The translations under genes were made by a program, and so were the position numbers. A DNA stretch of 64,000 nucleotides from Diploscapter coronatus (lineage: Eukaryota > Nematoda > Chromadorea > Rhabditida > Rhabditidae), in NCBI GenBank assembly GCA_964036155.1, contig OZ038422.1:15089201-15153200 (forward strand). The letters run 5' to 3'. A model generated the notes under the pieces. The model searched no databases, was not told where the DNA came from, and saw nothing but the letters and a program-made list of their open reading frames with translations. Below, one piece after another: positions 1 through 12,674 of the stretch (positions are counted from its first letter, which is position 1; the number at the start of each line of letters is the position of its first letter).

Positions 1-188
1 AAACGCATGAATAAATTCAGGTACAATGTAAGTTCAAAAGTGTCTTATCACATATGACAGATTTTGTTTATATTTTTGAATAGGAAGACGTAGATGATTC
101 CAAACTCTTTATAGTCCTATTCCTCCAAATATTTTTTATAGAAAAGTGAGATCATTGAGCAAATTGACACATCATCACAGGGTGGATA

Positions 189-2988
189 CTACACCTTCGT
201 ATCTTTCATTTCGTCCTTACTAGTGAATTCAACGTCAGATACCTAGATACTAGTTTGAAAGCTCGATTTAAAGATTTCATACCTTATTCCCGCTGGTTAT
301 CGCTTTCATATTCTTCTCGCTCATTCGCGTCTCTCGAGTTATCAGCGTAAATGACTCGGGTTGGTCCGTGGCAATTGGGTAGAACAGTACATTCGCCTGA
401 AGATGAATCCTAACTCGATCCGCCATTTATGTGTCATACCAACAAGCACAGCGCCCCATTGCAGATGAAAACCCACTTCCACTCATGATAATTATATTCG
501 TCATGTACGAATATTGCCACCCACAAGGGTGCGACAAATAACGCGACGCATTTCATAAATTGTATTCCGGCCAAAATAAAATGGGCGTATTGTCTGAAAT
601 CATCCTATAAAACACGTCTCATGAGAAGCTTTTCATGAAAAGAAAATGATGGGGAAGGTACGAGTGTAAGCGCATTCTTGCTTAGCGTCAAAACTGCCTA
701 TCGGCACGGATCGGCAGCGTGAATTGCCGATCGGCAGTTTTGACGCCGAATACTAGAGATTGTGTCAGAATTACTCGGAGAATCTGGAGAAATGTTTACC
801 TCGACGCCAGAGTTCCGCACTTGTAGAAACCTCCAGGATTGAGACCCATAGCTGAAAAGACAGAAGCAAAAAGTGCCACTCCAGTATAATTGTATTCGGC
901 GGGAACGATTCCGATCAAAAGACAGCATAAACCTGCCAGACCGACTGCGATCGAGTTGAAGAAGCGCATCCGCCAGATTTCTGGGACGCATCTGAAAATT
1001 TAAGGATATTCTAGTCGTTTTTACTCTCATTGTGTATCCTGAAGGAATATAATTAATTCTTCCAATTTGCTACATTTCTCCTTAATCTCTTCTTTTAATC
1101 CGTTGAAACTATAAAGTTCTTTTTTCTGAAGACATATGATAATCATAGCATACTTCATGTAATCTGAAATGAACCCGAAGGCCATCTTTAGCGGTAAATG
1201 AATGCTGGCACTGATCGACACGAGGATTCCAGTTTCTTTAACTCCGAACTTGAGAATGTTCCGGAAGTAGAGTGGGGCATAGGTCAGCAACAGCACAACG
1301 GTGACCATTTCAGTAAACGCATTGCTCCAAACGATTATAATCGTTTTGTTTGTGATAATTGCCTAAAGAAATCTTTCGTTGGAATTCAGCAGCAATACTC
1401 TAATTCACGAAGTGATGTGATTCGCCTTTCGGAAATTAAAAAGAAGCTTTTTCTAGAATGGAACTTTCGGTGTGTTCGAGGATCCCCATGTATTGAGCTT
1501 TTCTTGTTGTTTTCTAAAGTTCTAAGAAGTTGTCAATTAGAGAGGAATAGACTGGTGAATTTTAGCTAGCACGTGAATTCTACCGAGATGATTGTCTATT
1601 AGAGTATGATCAGCATCTGTGACCTATTTGACAATCGATTAACTCTCAAATTACCTTGTAAGGAATGAAACTGTCTCTTTTGATATGCGCTTCCGTCTTG
1701 TCCTTTTGTATTTTGCCGAGTTCTTTCTGCGAGACAGACTTGTGGAACTGAAATTGAAATTTCTTTAGATCGTTTTGTGGATGAGCACCTGTGGGTCGTC
1801 AGTGTAAAAATAGATCCACGCAAGAAAAGAGAGTAAAGTGAAACTTCCGAAGACGTAGTACGCTGAGCGCCAGCCCCAGGAGGACACGCAGAGCTAAATG
1901 TTCACATTTTGGAAGTATAAATTTGTGGCATGAACTAGGTTTTTAGAATTTTGTCCCTACCCATCCGGCTATTGGATTCGTGACGACTGAAGCTACTGGA
2001 GTGAACGAAGTCAAGGTAGCGATGAAAATGCCTGTCTGCGCAAGAGGAGCCCATCTCTGGAAAAAATACCTTGCAAAATTTGTCGTAATTTCTCCCTGAC
2101 TTACAACACAAATAAGTCCAATGGCAGCAAAATCGGCCGCGTAGGCTACACCCTAAAAGCGCACCTTGATAATCTCATTTATGTCTAGGTTGATACCTGA
2201 ATGAATCTGACGAACAACAACAGCACGAGGTGTGTTTTAGCTGCGAGAGGCACAGATATTGTCGAGAAAGCGGAGAGAATTCCCGCGATGAAAAACGGCC
2301 ACCTGAAGTTTGACGTTGAAAACTTCTGATTGCAAAAACTGTATCAGGGGATGAATGAAATCGACCATTTGTATAACTAAAAACGGGTTTTGCAAAACAA
2401 AGTAGAGATACGGGGCTTTTTTCTGGCGCCGATTGAAAATAGTGGATCACCAAGTTGTTTTCATTTTTTCTCTTTGAATTAAATAGCCATATTTATCCGT
2501 TTTAGACTGAACATTCGGGCGAAACTGGTTCGTACCTCGCACCATACTTGATGTAGAAATAATTGACGGGAAAGGTGCCGACAATTGCTCCCACGGATAC
2601 GGCCCAAATGATATAGCTTTTTTCCTTCACCGAGTAATCATACGGATTATAAGTTGACTGCAAACTCTCATTTTCAAATCAATAACCATAGAAGGGTGTT
2701 TAGCTCGGAATTTACAGAGATGTTTCTTCGATGAACTATAAAAGATGACTTGTAGAATAGCCGGAAAAATTTCCAAAAATAATAACACGAAAAGTCTTTC
2801 AAAATTATTTTTTTCGAGAATTACAATAAACTTGCCCCGTTATCATTTATCCTCAAGTCCGAAGTATCATTTTCCATGCAAATGAATGTAAAATGAATTG
2901 TGATATAATTGCAGCATATGGAGGTGAGACAAAAGAATCCGATAATCAGTAGGAGAAACCGAAAGTTGTTGCAGAATTGCACAGCCAT
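189..2988 (-). CDS. SLC17-type major facilitator transporter
   Basis: Membrane transporter of the SLC17 (phosphate/organic anion/vesicular glutamate-like) branch of the MFS; the substrate cannot be told from sequence. Model of 12 exons: 2836-2988, 2536-2657, 2197-2302, 2105-2152, 1961-2056, 1789-1893, 1655-1747, 1154-1362, 800-991, 440-593, 283-396, 189-242. All phases join, giving 481 aa, a normal length for the family. The first membrane segment is at residues 10-38 (FRFLLLIIGFFCLTS). Further family-like stretches are RWAPLAQTGIF, TNPIAGW, WGWRSAYYVFG, LLLTYAPLYFRNILKFG, NPGGFYKCGTLASRQYAHF and VLFYPIATDQPESF. The start was chosen because CTTTCAG, a possible trans-splice acceptor, lies 19 bases upstream. 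Exon 1 joins in frame only through a GC donor (GGG|GCAAGT). The last exon (17 residues, then TAG) has a weak acceptor and is the least certain part. Confidence 0.88.
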
Positions 2989-4589
2989 CAACAAGAGAGG
3001 AAATACCTGAAAGGGATGCAATATGCCTGAACAATCGACGAATGATCGAGAACGTCTATGTTGTCTGGGGTTCAAAAGAGAATATATCGGAATCCGCTAC
3101 AAACTATTGGAAAAAGAAATTGGTTCTGACACAATTCGAAAAGTGATCATGGTAAGGCGTGAATGCAAAGGATGTGTTGATGAAGACATTACACTTCTGT
3201 GAATGCATGACAACAAATAATTGATATCGATTAAAACTTGACACGATAAATATCTCTCTGGAAAATAAATTATCAAAACATTCATAAAATGATTTTAGAA
3301 CTCAATGGTGACTAAATGTGCAAAAATTCAATTGATGATATCGATTCTCCTTCCTGAATAGAGGGGGTGCATAGCATTTGAAACCGCAGTCATTTTCACA
3401 ATTTGCATATGAAAATAGTGAAAGGTTCGGTGTGTAAAACCGAAAATGTGACATGGAATTAGCATGCGATGATATTGATTTTGTCTGTGAAACAAAAACA
3501 GTCGTCGCATCACATCAAACAAATGCAAATGTTTGTCTTCCTCTTCAAACATCGATGATGGTCAGTTTTAACCGAGACGTTAAATAAATATCATCATTAA
3601 TTCGGCTAACAGCCTTCAGAATGGACACTGATAGTCGTCGAACTTCGAGAATTGATACCATAGTTCAGATGAAACCATCGAGCGATCAAAAATAAGCGTA
3701 ACTTTCAAAAATTGTCATGACAAAACAGTCTGCAATTTGACAAATAGGAAATGATTTGTGATAGACGAAAAAGAGAGTTTGATATTTTCAAAGAAAATGA
3801 ACCTTGAATTTTTCTTGGCAATATAATAAAATTCATGTGGAGAAACGAGACTTATTGGAAATAAATATTGTTCGGATCATATGTTCAAAGAATTGCTTGA
3901 ATTATTCTGATCTTTGTATGTATCCTCACATTGGAATGCACTATTTTCAAAAATCTCTAAATCTATGATTCTGCACTAATAACTATTTTTAGATCGGATA
4001 ATTTGTCTGAATAGTGTTTTCGACCAAACCTTTACCTTTCAATTTGTATCATGGCACTTTCATCAGAAGGTACAAATCTGTTCTTCCTCATATCCGACGT
4101 TTGCGATATCATATACTAAATAGACTCAATTCCAACCTTTCAGCTACTTTACTAATTCGTTAAATCAATATTCTAATAATTTTATTTTTCAAGGATGGAT
4201 ACAGGTAAAATTTAATTTTATTGAACTTCATGTGTATTCTAAAACGTTTCGCCTTTGTACCATGAAAGCTCACTAGATCGGGTAAAATATCCCTATTAAA
4301 TTGATGTTCAAAGATCGTTTAGCATAAGAAAATTGATATATTACCGACTAAAATCTGATGTTATACGGTTGAAAGACCTTATGACATAATTGCGGAAATA
4401 TTTTTGAGAAAAGTCCGCTAACTGAGTTTCTGAGCTAATGATCTCGCGCTAAAATGATTGAAAGTCTGGGGATTTTCATTATGACATTTCAACAAGAAAT
4501 CTTATGCCACAACTATGTCATATTTATGTTTTATAATAAAGTTCCTGATTTGTTATTTTATACTTGCTGTTTATGATAAACGTTTAGAC
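2989..4589. other. Intergenic, divergent promoters
   Basis: About 1.6 kb of A+T-rich DNA between the divergently oriented transporter and chemoreceptor genes. I see no exon with balanced composition and splice sites. It should hold both promoters. Short ORFs here look random. Confidence 0.5.
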
Positions 4590-6942
4590 ATGAGTGATCT
4601 CGCCCTGACAATTTTCGAAGATTGGCACTTCGGAATCAATGTCTTGGCGATCACGTTTAATTCTTTGATGAGTAAGTTCACGATTATCTTTTATTGAGAT
4701 TCTTTCTTCACATATTTGCCAAAAATACTAGTTTCGATAAGTAAAATGGATTTCTTTCAGTTTATCTATGCCTCTACAAAACTCCGAAAGCCATCAAGAG
4801 TTACTCGATATTGATGATGAATTTTGCTCTAAGCGATTTGGGAGCCAGTTTGACGGATTTGTTCGTTTGTCAGAGGTTATTTCCTTCAAAATTTACTGAT
4901 TTATTTAGACATTATCCACTTTAGGATAATTCCAGCAGGGTGGGCAATTGGTTTCATCTCTTCAGGACCTTGTCAGTACATTAGTCGATTTTCCTGCTTT
5001 CTGGGGTAAGGAGTACAATTTTAGGGCAATAACAGGTCAAGAAATACAATATTTCAGATATAGTTTGAATCTGCACTTTCTATCGCATTCCTTGACCTCA
5101 TTGCTAGTTTCGTTCGCCTATCGATATTACATTTTATTTAATGCTTCTCCAAGAAGACTTATATTGCTCATTATCTTGCTTGTCGTCTATTTGCCGAGTG
5201 GATTTGAGTGGGTCAGTAGAAATGTTTAAATCCAGAATAAAAGGCAACTTGGGTTTGTCGTGATGACGTGACATGAAAATGACGTCATGCGTTTTTGGAA
5301 ATGCCGCAACTTGTTATAATATTTATGTTGAAATGTTTCTAGATCAATTATATCCCACAAAACGTCGCTACATTTTCAAAGACACGTCGCGTCGTCGCGA
5401 CAAATTCAGATAGCCGAATAAAGCAAAATAAGGTTGGGGGAAAACCTCGTACGAAATAATTGTGCTACTCATTCAGATGATCATATAAGCATTTTAACAA
5501 TTTCGTTGACCTCAGAATGTCACTTTTAACCCTTTTATCTTCAGATCTATCTAGCCTTTTTCGGCTATGACGACCCTGAGCACATTGAGCACATTGTTCA
5601 TGAGATGTTCCCTCATTACTATTTGGAGAATAAGACCATCACCGGAATCAGCAACATCTTCGAGAACATTCCTGCTCTATATACGATAGCTTGGCAGGTT
5701 AGCATTTTATTTACTATATTTCCTACAACAAAAGATTCCCTTTTTCTAATAATCGAATTACATATTTGTGCAGCCATGCATTACGTGCTCGAAGATGAAT
5801 AGGCGTGCGTGGTTTAGTCATGTAAAATATCAAAATCTAAAAGCACATGAGATTTTCTGAATTCATCTTTTCAGACGATGCCGGTTTCGCCAATTTACAT
5901 TTGCATACTGATTTTGCGAGCGAAGATACTGAAGCAGCTTCAGAAGGTCGCGGATAAAATGAGTTCGGCAACTCAGGATATGCATCGCTCGCTTCTTTGG
6001 GTAATGCCGAACTATTGAAAGATCTAGAAGTGAAGTTCCAGGCTTTATCACTACAAGCACTGCTCCCACTCTTCTTCTTGTTGGCAGTCATTTGCTATGC
6101 ATTGGGGCAATTAGGTAGACATTCGAAAAATAATTGATAAGTTTTAAAAATTTATTCCGATCAAAGTAACTCATCAAAATTATAGAAAAAAGAAAATGAT
6201 CTTTCCAAGAAACTTTTCTTCATTCTGGCCAAGATGTTTCTAAGAATAAGTTGATCAAATTCCAGGAATCTACAATCACCCCGCTCTAGAATACATGACC
6301 TTCTCTGTTTCGTTGCCAATTCCCCTGGTTTCCCCGCTAATTTCAATCTACTTCGTCCGTCCATATAGAGCCTTTGTCTGTCGCTGCTTTTACCGACTTC
6401 GAGTCAGAATTGTCAACGCAATTACTCCTTCTTCAATAATGGGAGAATCAAGTAGAGAAATTTTAAAATGCAGTATAATTTTAGAGATCTTCTTTTAAAA
6501 TGATGTAATGATATATTCCACAATCTTCATATTCGATTTCATCTTGATATTCTTTTCTCATAGCTCATTCGTTTTGAACAAATCATTTTGAATCTTTGAA
6601 CAGTTGATAGAATGAGACGAACTACTCATGATAAAAATCTGAATGATGCACTGATTCTTTCCGTTTTCTTCAAAAAAAAACATTTTAAATAATTGTTTGT
6701 CATTCAAGCTATGCAAAAGTGCATTTTATTCAAAGGAAAAGTCGTAATTTCACGTCCTTACTAGTTATTTATAAGGTTCATGATAAATCTTTTTTCTCGA
6801 AAAACGTCATAGCTAAACTAATGATATGATAACTCAATAAATAAAAACGCAACTTTCAGATCGAACTCTGACAGATCCTTCTCGATGGCACAAGGGAACC
6901 GAGTTCCAGAGTGGAACAGTCAATCCGAGCTCGATGGGATAA
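4590..6942 (+). CDS. Serpentine receptor class delta (srd-type) chemoreceptor
   Basis: Seven-transmembrane chemosensory GPCR, presumably in sensory neuron cilia. Exons: 4590-4671, 4761-4875, 4925-5005, 5058-5211, 5545-5697, 5875-6000, 6042-6114, 6266-6451, 6860-6942, giving 350 aa. Family signs in order: TPKAIKSYSILMMNFALSDL (about 35-54), CQRIIPAG followed by SSGPCQYI (64-84), HSLTSLLVSFAYRYY in TM3/4, LLPLFFLLAVICYALG in TM6, and ISIYFVRPYRAF near the end of TM7. TTTAG lies two bases before the ATG. The intron at 6001-6041 is only 41 bases; splicing at TTCCAG 6041 avoids an in-frame stop and restores the TM6 sequence. The 3' end has two readings. Splicing from 6451 to 6860 gives a balanced 27-residue tail ending at 6942. 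Without that splice, an A+T-rich stretch runs to a stop at 6498. I prefer the spliced form. Confidence 0.9.
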
Positions 6943-7780
6943 GAATTCAACTTGATCTCATTCTAGATGAGCAAAACTGAAATATTTTGAATTTTGAATT
7001 AGAGTTAATTAAGGGAAAATTAGTAGGCAAGAATGCTGACTTAACAAATTCAGCTATAGCTGCTATTATTTTTAATTTTTCAAATTTTACCGCATTGCTA
7101 TATGAAATACTCACATTCTGGGGTGGGACCTAAGTAAAAATTACCGTGACGGTAATTTTTACTTAGGTCCCACCCCTGCATGCAACTTCGAGCGTTCGGA
7201 TTTTTATTAAGTTGATACTTACAAGAATACAAAATGAATCAAATAAATTATGCTAAATATTTTTAAAATACGAATTATTTCTATTTATCAGAGTGAAGTT
7301 ATAAGTCCAGTTTAGCAAAATGTCATTTGATCTTTCAGAAATTTCTCGCCCAAGACATGCTCATGGGAAGTATATGTTTCTCAAATTGAGGCTTATAACT
7401 CATAAAATTTCGTTTCTGATACTTAATCTAGATGAACCCGAATTAGTTTTGTTCTGGAATTATTAATTGCTTATCAAATCGAGAAGTAAATAAGCTTATT
7501 AGCAAAAGGCAAAAAAGCGTTTTGCAAGCACATGGTCGAGTGTTGTCGTATAAAATCTGTAAAAGAACAAACTAAAAATCAACTTTGATAAAAATACTAA
7601 ATTAAGAACCATTTAATCATTTAGTCAATAAAACTGCATGGATTTTTCAGCATGTCGTTTATAGAAATTTTATCGGGTAGGCGAGCATCTCGATTTTTTC
7701 ATGAGTTGACTTGAAAGGGCTTCATTTCAAATTAGCTCGTTTTGAAATTCCTTCTTTAAAAAATACCAATTTCAGGTACA
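6943..7780. other. Intergenic, contains a fold-back
   Basis: About 840 bases between the srd-type gene and the first lipase. Apart from the perfect palindrome at 7120-7176 I see only A+T-rich sequence. The lipase promoter should lie in the right half. Confidence 0.5.
7120..7176. repeat. Perfect 27-bp inverted repeat with 3-base loop
   Basis: The left arm (7120-7146) begins GGGGTGGGACC. The right arm (7150-7176) is its exact reverse complement, and the loop is TGA. A diverged relative lies at 14309-14395. The form suggests a tiny fold-back or MITE-derived element, because a regulatory hairpin would not be expected to have a dispersed relative. Confidence 0.85.
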
Positions 7781-9414
7781 ATGAAGATTTGCCTATCAAT
7801 TCTTTTTATCGGAAAAGTTTTTGGAGGCGCAACTTACTCGGATGACATGGCCAGAAATCGCCTCTGGCCTGCAGCAGCGTCAACTTACTCTTCAGATCCC
7901 GAGAAGTGCTTCCACAATGCTTTCGTCAACGCTACTGTAGATTTTTTTAACCTTTGATAAAAGCTTGTTGGATATTTTATGAGACTCGCAGAACTTTGAT
8001 CATTTTACGAAGTTTTTGTTCGAGTATCTCAAAGAGAAAAGATCTTTGAAGCCATTTCTATGTGCTGGCTAACTGCGCTGGAAAATCTCGAAGATAATTT
8101 AGTCTGAACTTCGTAAGAAGAAACTGGATATAGGGGGTTGAGAAATCTCGCGAGTAATCCTAAAGTTATGAGATTTCCAAAAAAAATTGTAAAATAATAA
8201 ATTTCGAGGTTATCCTAAAATCTTCAATGAGCTTGGAATCAAAAGAACTCATGGATTTAAAAGTTCACCTTTCAAAATTTCGGAAATTGTACAGCTTTTC
8301 AGCTCTACAAGCGATACGACGTCGCCTGTGACACACTGCACGCTGACACTTGCTGTGGTCTTCTGGCACTCGACCATGAAGACAAAGCCATCATGGTGAT
8401 CTTCAGAGGAACCACTTCGATGATCCAACTCATGGAAGAAGGCAATGAAGCTGTTTTCACGAAGAAGGTAAATACTATTCAGCTGAAAAAGTTTCGTGAG
8501 TGAAGATATACAAAATTTCAGTCAGTTTGGGCAGCTGGCGGAAACGTTGCCAAATATTTCAACGATGGATTCTTCGCGGTAAGATAGCACATTTCCAGAA
8601 AGAAAACTCTTCTGATTCTAAGAATTTTCTAACGTTCTTTCTGACAGTTTTTGACACGGTGAATTCCATCAAAAATGTCATCAAATTCTCAATAACTTGC
8701 GAAATTGAAGATTTGGAACGGTGGAATGAAAGATGGGTTCACGTCGTTGAAACATCAATATCCTGATTACGAATTCCGATTTACAGGTGAGCAAGATAAA
8801 TTTAGGCGAAAAGCCTAGTAAAATTTTAGGCCATTCTCTTGGTGGAGCAATGGCTACTTTGAGTGGTTCGTATCTAATCAATACGAAACTCGCCGACCCA
8901 ACCAAGACCAAGATCATCACTTTCGGGTAGCATATATCAAAGAACTGAAAATGAGTCAGATTCAGAGAACCTCGTGTCGGTGACATAACGTTTGCCAAAA
9001 TGCATGATAAACAGGTTTGAATTATTTTGAAATGTTCGAATGTCGTGAATTCCAGCTGGATTACCACTTCCGCGTAACGCATAAGCATGACATCGTGCCG
9101 CATTCCCCAGCAGAAATGTATGGGTATTATCAGCACTTGAATGAAGTAACTTCATTTATATCTGCACAAAATGAAGATCGAGATTTAGGTATTCTACAAC
9201 AACGACATGACACCAGGATCGTCATTTATTGTTTGTAATTGTACGAGTTGATTTAGGAAAATTTGAATTTTTAAATATTCTCTGAAATTAATTAATTTCA
9301 GTGGATGAGGATTTGAAATGCAGTGATGGTGAGTTTCTGGATACAAGTTGGACTGATCATTTCTACTACTTCAATCACAACTACTTGTTGTACGGTGATG
9401 GGGGCTGTAAATAA
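7781..9414 (+). CDS. Secreted class 3 lipase-like protein (copy 1)
   Basis: Alpha/beta-hydrolase of the fungal-type class 3 lipase family, expected to cleave acyl esters outside the cell or in the gut lumen. Exons: 7781-7936, 8303-8467, 8522-8578, 8711-8786, 8830-8926, 8966-9014, 9056-9145, 9189-9234, 9302-9414, giving 282 aa. N-terminal signal peptide (about 1-16), then DDMARNRLWPAAASTYS. The oxyanion strand is VIFRGTT. The nucleophile elbow is GHSLGG with Ser154. The likely catalytic Asp is D212 in RVTHKHDIVPH and the likely His is H227 in YYQHLNEVFY. Cysteines are placed as in the neighbouring copy, and the C-terminus is YLLYGDGGCK. TTTCAG lies five bases before the ATG. The acceptor before 8711 (TTGAAG) is weak but keeps the frame and matches the paralogue. 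An AATAAA-like signal follows near 9460. Confidence 0.92.
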
Positions 9415-10014
9415 TTCAGCGCCATATCGACTTAGAACATCTAAAATTGTAAATTACGACGTAAATAAATAATTTATTTCATAATTGATATAATACAACT
9501 AAATATGCTTGTGACAAGAAATTGATTTTTTCCGTTTGTAATAAAGTTCGTTGTGACTTTCAAATTGTCTTTTTGGTAGCAGCCTGAATTTCTTATCGCA
9601 AAAAATCGACCGACTAAACTCGAAAATCGGAATGACAATGCGGAGAGCATGCTGCAGACGCGTGAAGGCATGGAAAAGCCGTAAAAGTCACAAAACGGAC
9701 AAAGTAAAGAAACCATTCCGATAAACAAGCCATTATTTAGCCAGAGGCTTCCATTCGCCACAAAATTTTAACTTATGTAGGTTGATTTTATGATGAGGAA
9801 CAATCTTAACGCGAACTTATTGTTCTTGTCTCTGGACGGATTCAGTTTCCTCATTGTACTATTCTCATCATTTACGGCTCTGCATAATGAAGAATCTTGC
9901 GGAAATCCAGTGAAAATTTTCACAGAATTTTTCCTTGTTTTTCTCAAGCGAAATATCCGCTAATTTTCGAATTTTCATTCAGGCACACTTCAACTGATTT
10001 TTCTATTTCAGAAA
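9415..10014. other. Spacer between the two lipase genes
   Basis: 600 bases with the 3' end signal of copy 1 and presumably the promoter of copy 2. No further exon was seen. TATTTCAG at 10004-10011 is the likely trans-splice acceptor of copy 2. Confidence 0.5.
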
Positions 10015-12124
10015 ATGCTTCGGTATCTCTTACTTGCTGCCACATTGGTTGGCTCGGCACTTGGAGATGCGACCTACGCCGATGACTTCGCTAGGAACAA
10101 GATGTGGCCGGCCGCGGCTTCCGCTTACAGCAGCAAACCCGAGAAGTGCTTCGACAATAAGTTCCAGAATGCGACTGTAAGAAACTCATTAATTCTAAAG
10201 AAATCAACTTGAAGATTTTTTATGGGTAATCAAACTTCGGAATTTCTTAAGAAATGATCATAAATTTAGCAATTTGGATAATTCGTTACTTCGTAACCGA
10301 TAGTTAAGAATATAATAAGGTAGGGTAGAAAGAAGTTTTCCCATACTATTGCGTAGACTACAAAGTAACAAATTATCCAGGTTGCGACGGTCGCCAGGAG
10401 TTGGTACTTCCTCAATATTCACTCATATTTTTCAGCTCTACAGGCGATACGACATCCGATGCGACGCGCTGCATCTAGACACCTGCTGCGGTCTGGCCGT
10501 CGTGGCTCATGATGACAAGGCCATCGTGCTCGTCTTCAGAGGAACGACCTCATTCTTGCAGCTCATTGAGGAGGCTGACAAGAGTGTCCTGAACAAGCAT
10601 GCAAGTTTCTTTTTCAATTTTCTAGTTTCTCATGAAAGTCGATAGATTTTCCCGGAACAAAACTCCAACTTGCCAAGGATAAATTTTAGGTCGAATGGGC
10701 AGCAGGTGGCAAAGTCAGCAAATATTTCAACGACGCATTCTTTGATATCTGGAATGGTAAGAGGACTCAGCTATTTCTGTTAAAGGTTACAAATTCAGGA
10801 GGAATGAAGGACGGCTTCAACACGCTGAAAGCTCAGTACCCCGATTACGCAGTCTGGGTCACTGGTACGCATGAAATCTAAGCATTTCGACTGTAAATAT
10901 TCTCAGGACACTCTCTTGGTGGAGCAATGGCTACTTTGGGTGGTTCGTATCTAATTAAAAACAACCTCGCTGACCCCTCAACGATGAAACTCGTCACTTT
11001 CGGAGGTAGCCTTATTTGATAGTAACTTTAACTGGATCAGAGTTTTAGAACCCCGAGTCGGTAACAAAGCGTTCGCCGAAGCCCATGACAAGCAGGTATA
11101 TTTTCGGAAAGATTTCTTTCTTCCAAAAATGAAGAATTTAGCTCGACTATCATTTCCGTGTAACACATTCAAGGGACATCGTGCCGCACGTAAGAAAAGT
11201 TTCATAAATTTGAGATCAGCCATCCTTTGATTGATTTTTTCTCCCCAAGATGACTTCTGCACCAATTTCTACATTTTCTTCATCTAATTTTATGCCGACA
11301 TCCTTTTCAGATCCCCGAAGAGATCTTCGAGTACCATCAGCACAAATTCGAGGTTAGCAAAATATTGCTCACCTGAAAAAGTAGCCGAATCCTTTAGGTC
11401 TTCTACCACGATAACATGAAGCCTGGGACCAAGTACAAGGTCTGCAAAGAAGACGAAGATATGGGTTGTAGCAACGGCCTCCTTCTGGATACAAGTGTTC
11501 CAGGTGAATACTTCTAGATTTTCTTTCCAACATAGTCAATCGTACCTATTCGTTGACAGACAGGCAAAATTTCATCTAGAAAACGAAATTTTTGGTGAGG
11601 CGGACACAAGATAGATTTTTCTATAGAAAAGTGATGCATAGGGAGTTCGCAACAAGATTTTATAGGAACACTTGGCTTAAAGGGGGCACACAATGAGAGT
11701 TTGGCTTAAGCCCTGCCTTGGTCTGTTCGTTGAATGAAGGTGATTTGGGCCTGCTAGAGTTCGATCAGTAATTGCGAGAGAAATATTCAAATTCACATCC
11801 AGAAAGAACGCAGCAAATATCTATTTCGAACCTTCGCAACGTTCAAATTTTTATCTTTCGTTCGGATCAACGAAATATTTGTGGAAGTTTAGAATTGCTT
11901 CTTTTCCGCAGTGAAAAAGTCTCAAAAACCCTTCAGGCGTTAAGTTGATCGCGTTTCTAAAATCTATCTTTTCACAGAATCTGACAACGTCCAAATCGAT
12001 CAATATCCTTAGCCTCATAATAACAAAGAAAACTAGATTACTTTTTCTTCAAAAAATGTTTTCAGATCATCTCAAATACTTCGACCACGATTGCCTCCTG
12101 TACGGAGACGATGGATGCAAATAA
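10015..12124 (+). CDS. Secreted class 3 lipase-like protein (copy 2)
   Basis: Tandem paralogue of the gene at 7781-9414. Exons: 10015-10176, 10436-10600, 10690-10756, 10799-10864, 10907-11005, 11049-11095, 11142-11189, 11311-11352, 11398-11503, 12066-12124, giving 286 aa. Signal peptide MLRYLLLAATLVGSALG. Catalytic residues by family position: Ser156 in GHSLGG, Asp214 in SRDIVPH, His229 in YHQHKFEVFY. The second exon is exactly 165 bases in both copies if its 3' end is a GC donor (CAT|GCAAGT) at 10600; no GT donor keeps the frame. Intron positions differ from copy 1: one extra intron splits the Asp and His exons, and another lies before DHLKYF. The last intron (11504-12065) carries a copy of a dispersed element. 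AATAAA follows at about 12142. Confidence 0.93.
11575..11735. repeat. Dispersed element, copy A
   Basis: About 160 bases in the last lipase intron. It shares a block with 14810-14940 and 34810-34965: an ATTTTTCTATAGAAAA-like segment, then two GGCTTAA motifs about 30 bases apart with ATGAGA between them, ending TTAAGCCCTGCC. The element is not recognised. Its boundaries are approximate. Confidence 0.6.
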
Positions 12125-12674
12125 ACAACCCCTCCTTTCACAATAAATTGTTTTATTTGTAAATCTTTTTCTTGTCAAAGAATGACATGTGCGCATTGGT
12201 ATTCTAGTCTAGTTTCCCTGCTGATTATCTTCCCATATCAATTACCGGTACTTATTGATCATAAAATTGCCTTATCAACGATTGACGAAAACGTGCTCAA
12301 AGTAAATCCTTTCTCTAAAAATGTGAGTTAATTGCATTCAAAATTTCAAATTTCGCGAGAAATGATGAAATTTTGTGGACAATGATTGTGAAAGGTAGAC
12401 GAATTTTGCAAAGTTCTAACTTGGAAGATCACACATATTTATTCCAGACACAAACTTATTAATTTTGCCATTAAAAATTTTGAATACGATATCAGATTAA
12501 TTTGAATTAAAATTTAAGAATTGCATCATAAAATATTGCAAAATTAGCATACATACAAAAATCATGCCCGAGGTTCTACAATATATTATAGTTCAAAATG
12601 AACTAGAAATTCGTTGTAATTAATTGATGACAAGATTTTAAAAAATTTTATAGGCCAAATAATAGCAGAGATTT
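12125..12674. other. Convergent spacer
   Basis: 550 bases between the 3' end of the second lipase and the 3' end of the repeat-exon gene. It is A+T-rich and holds the lipase AATAAA near 12142. Nothing else was seen. Confidence 0.5.
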
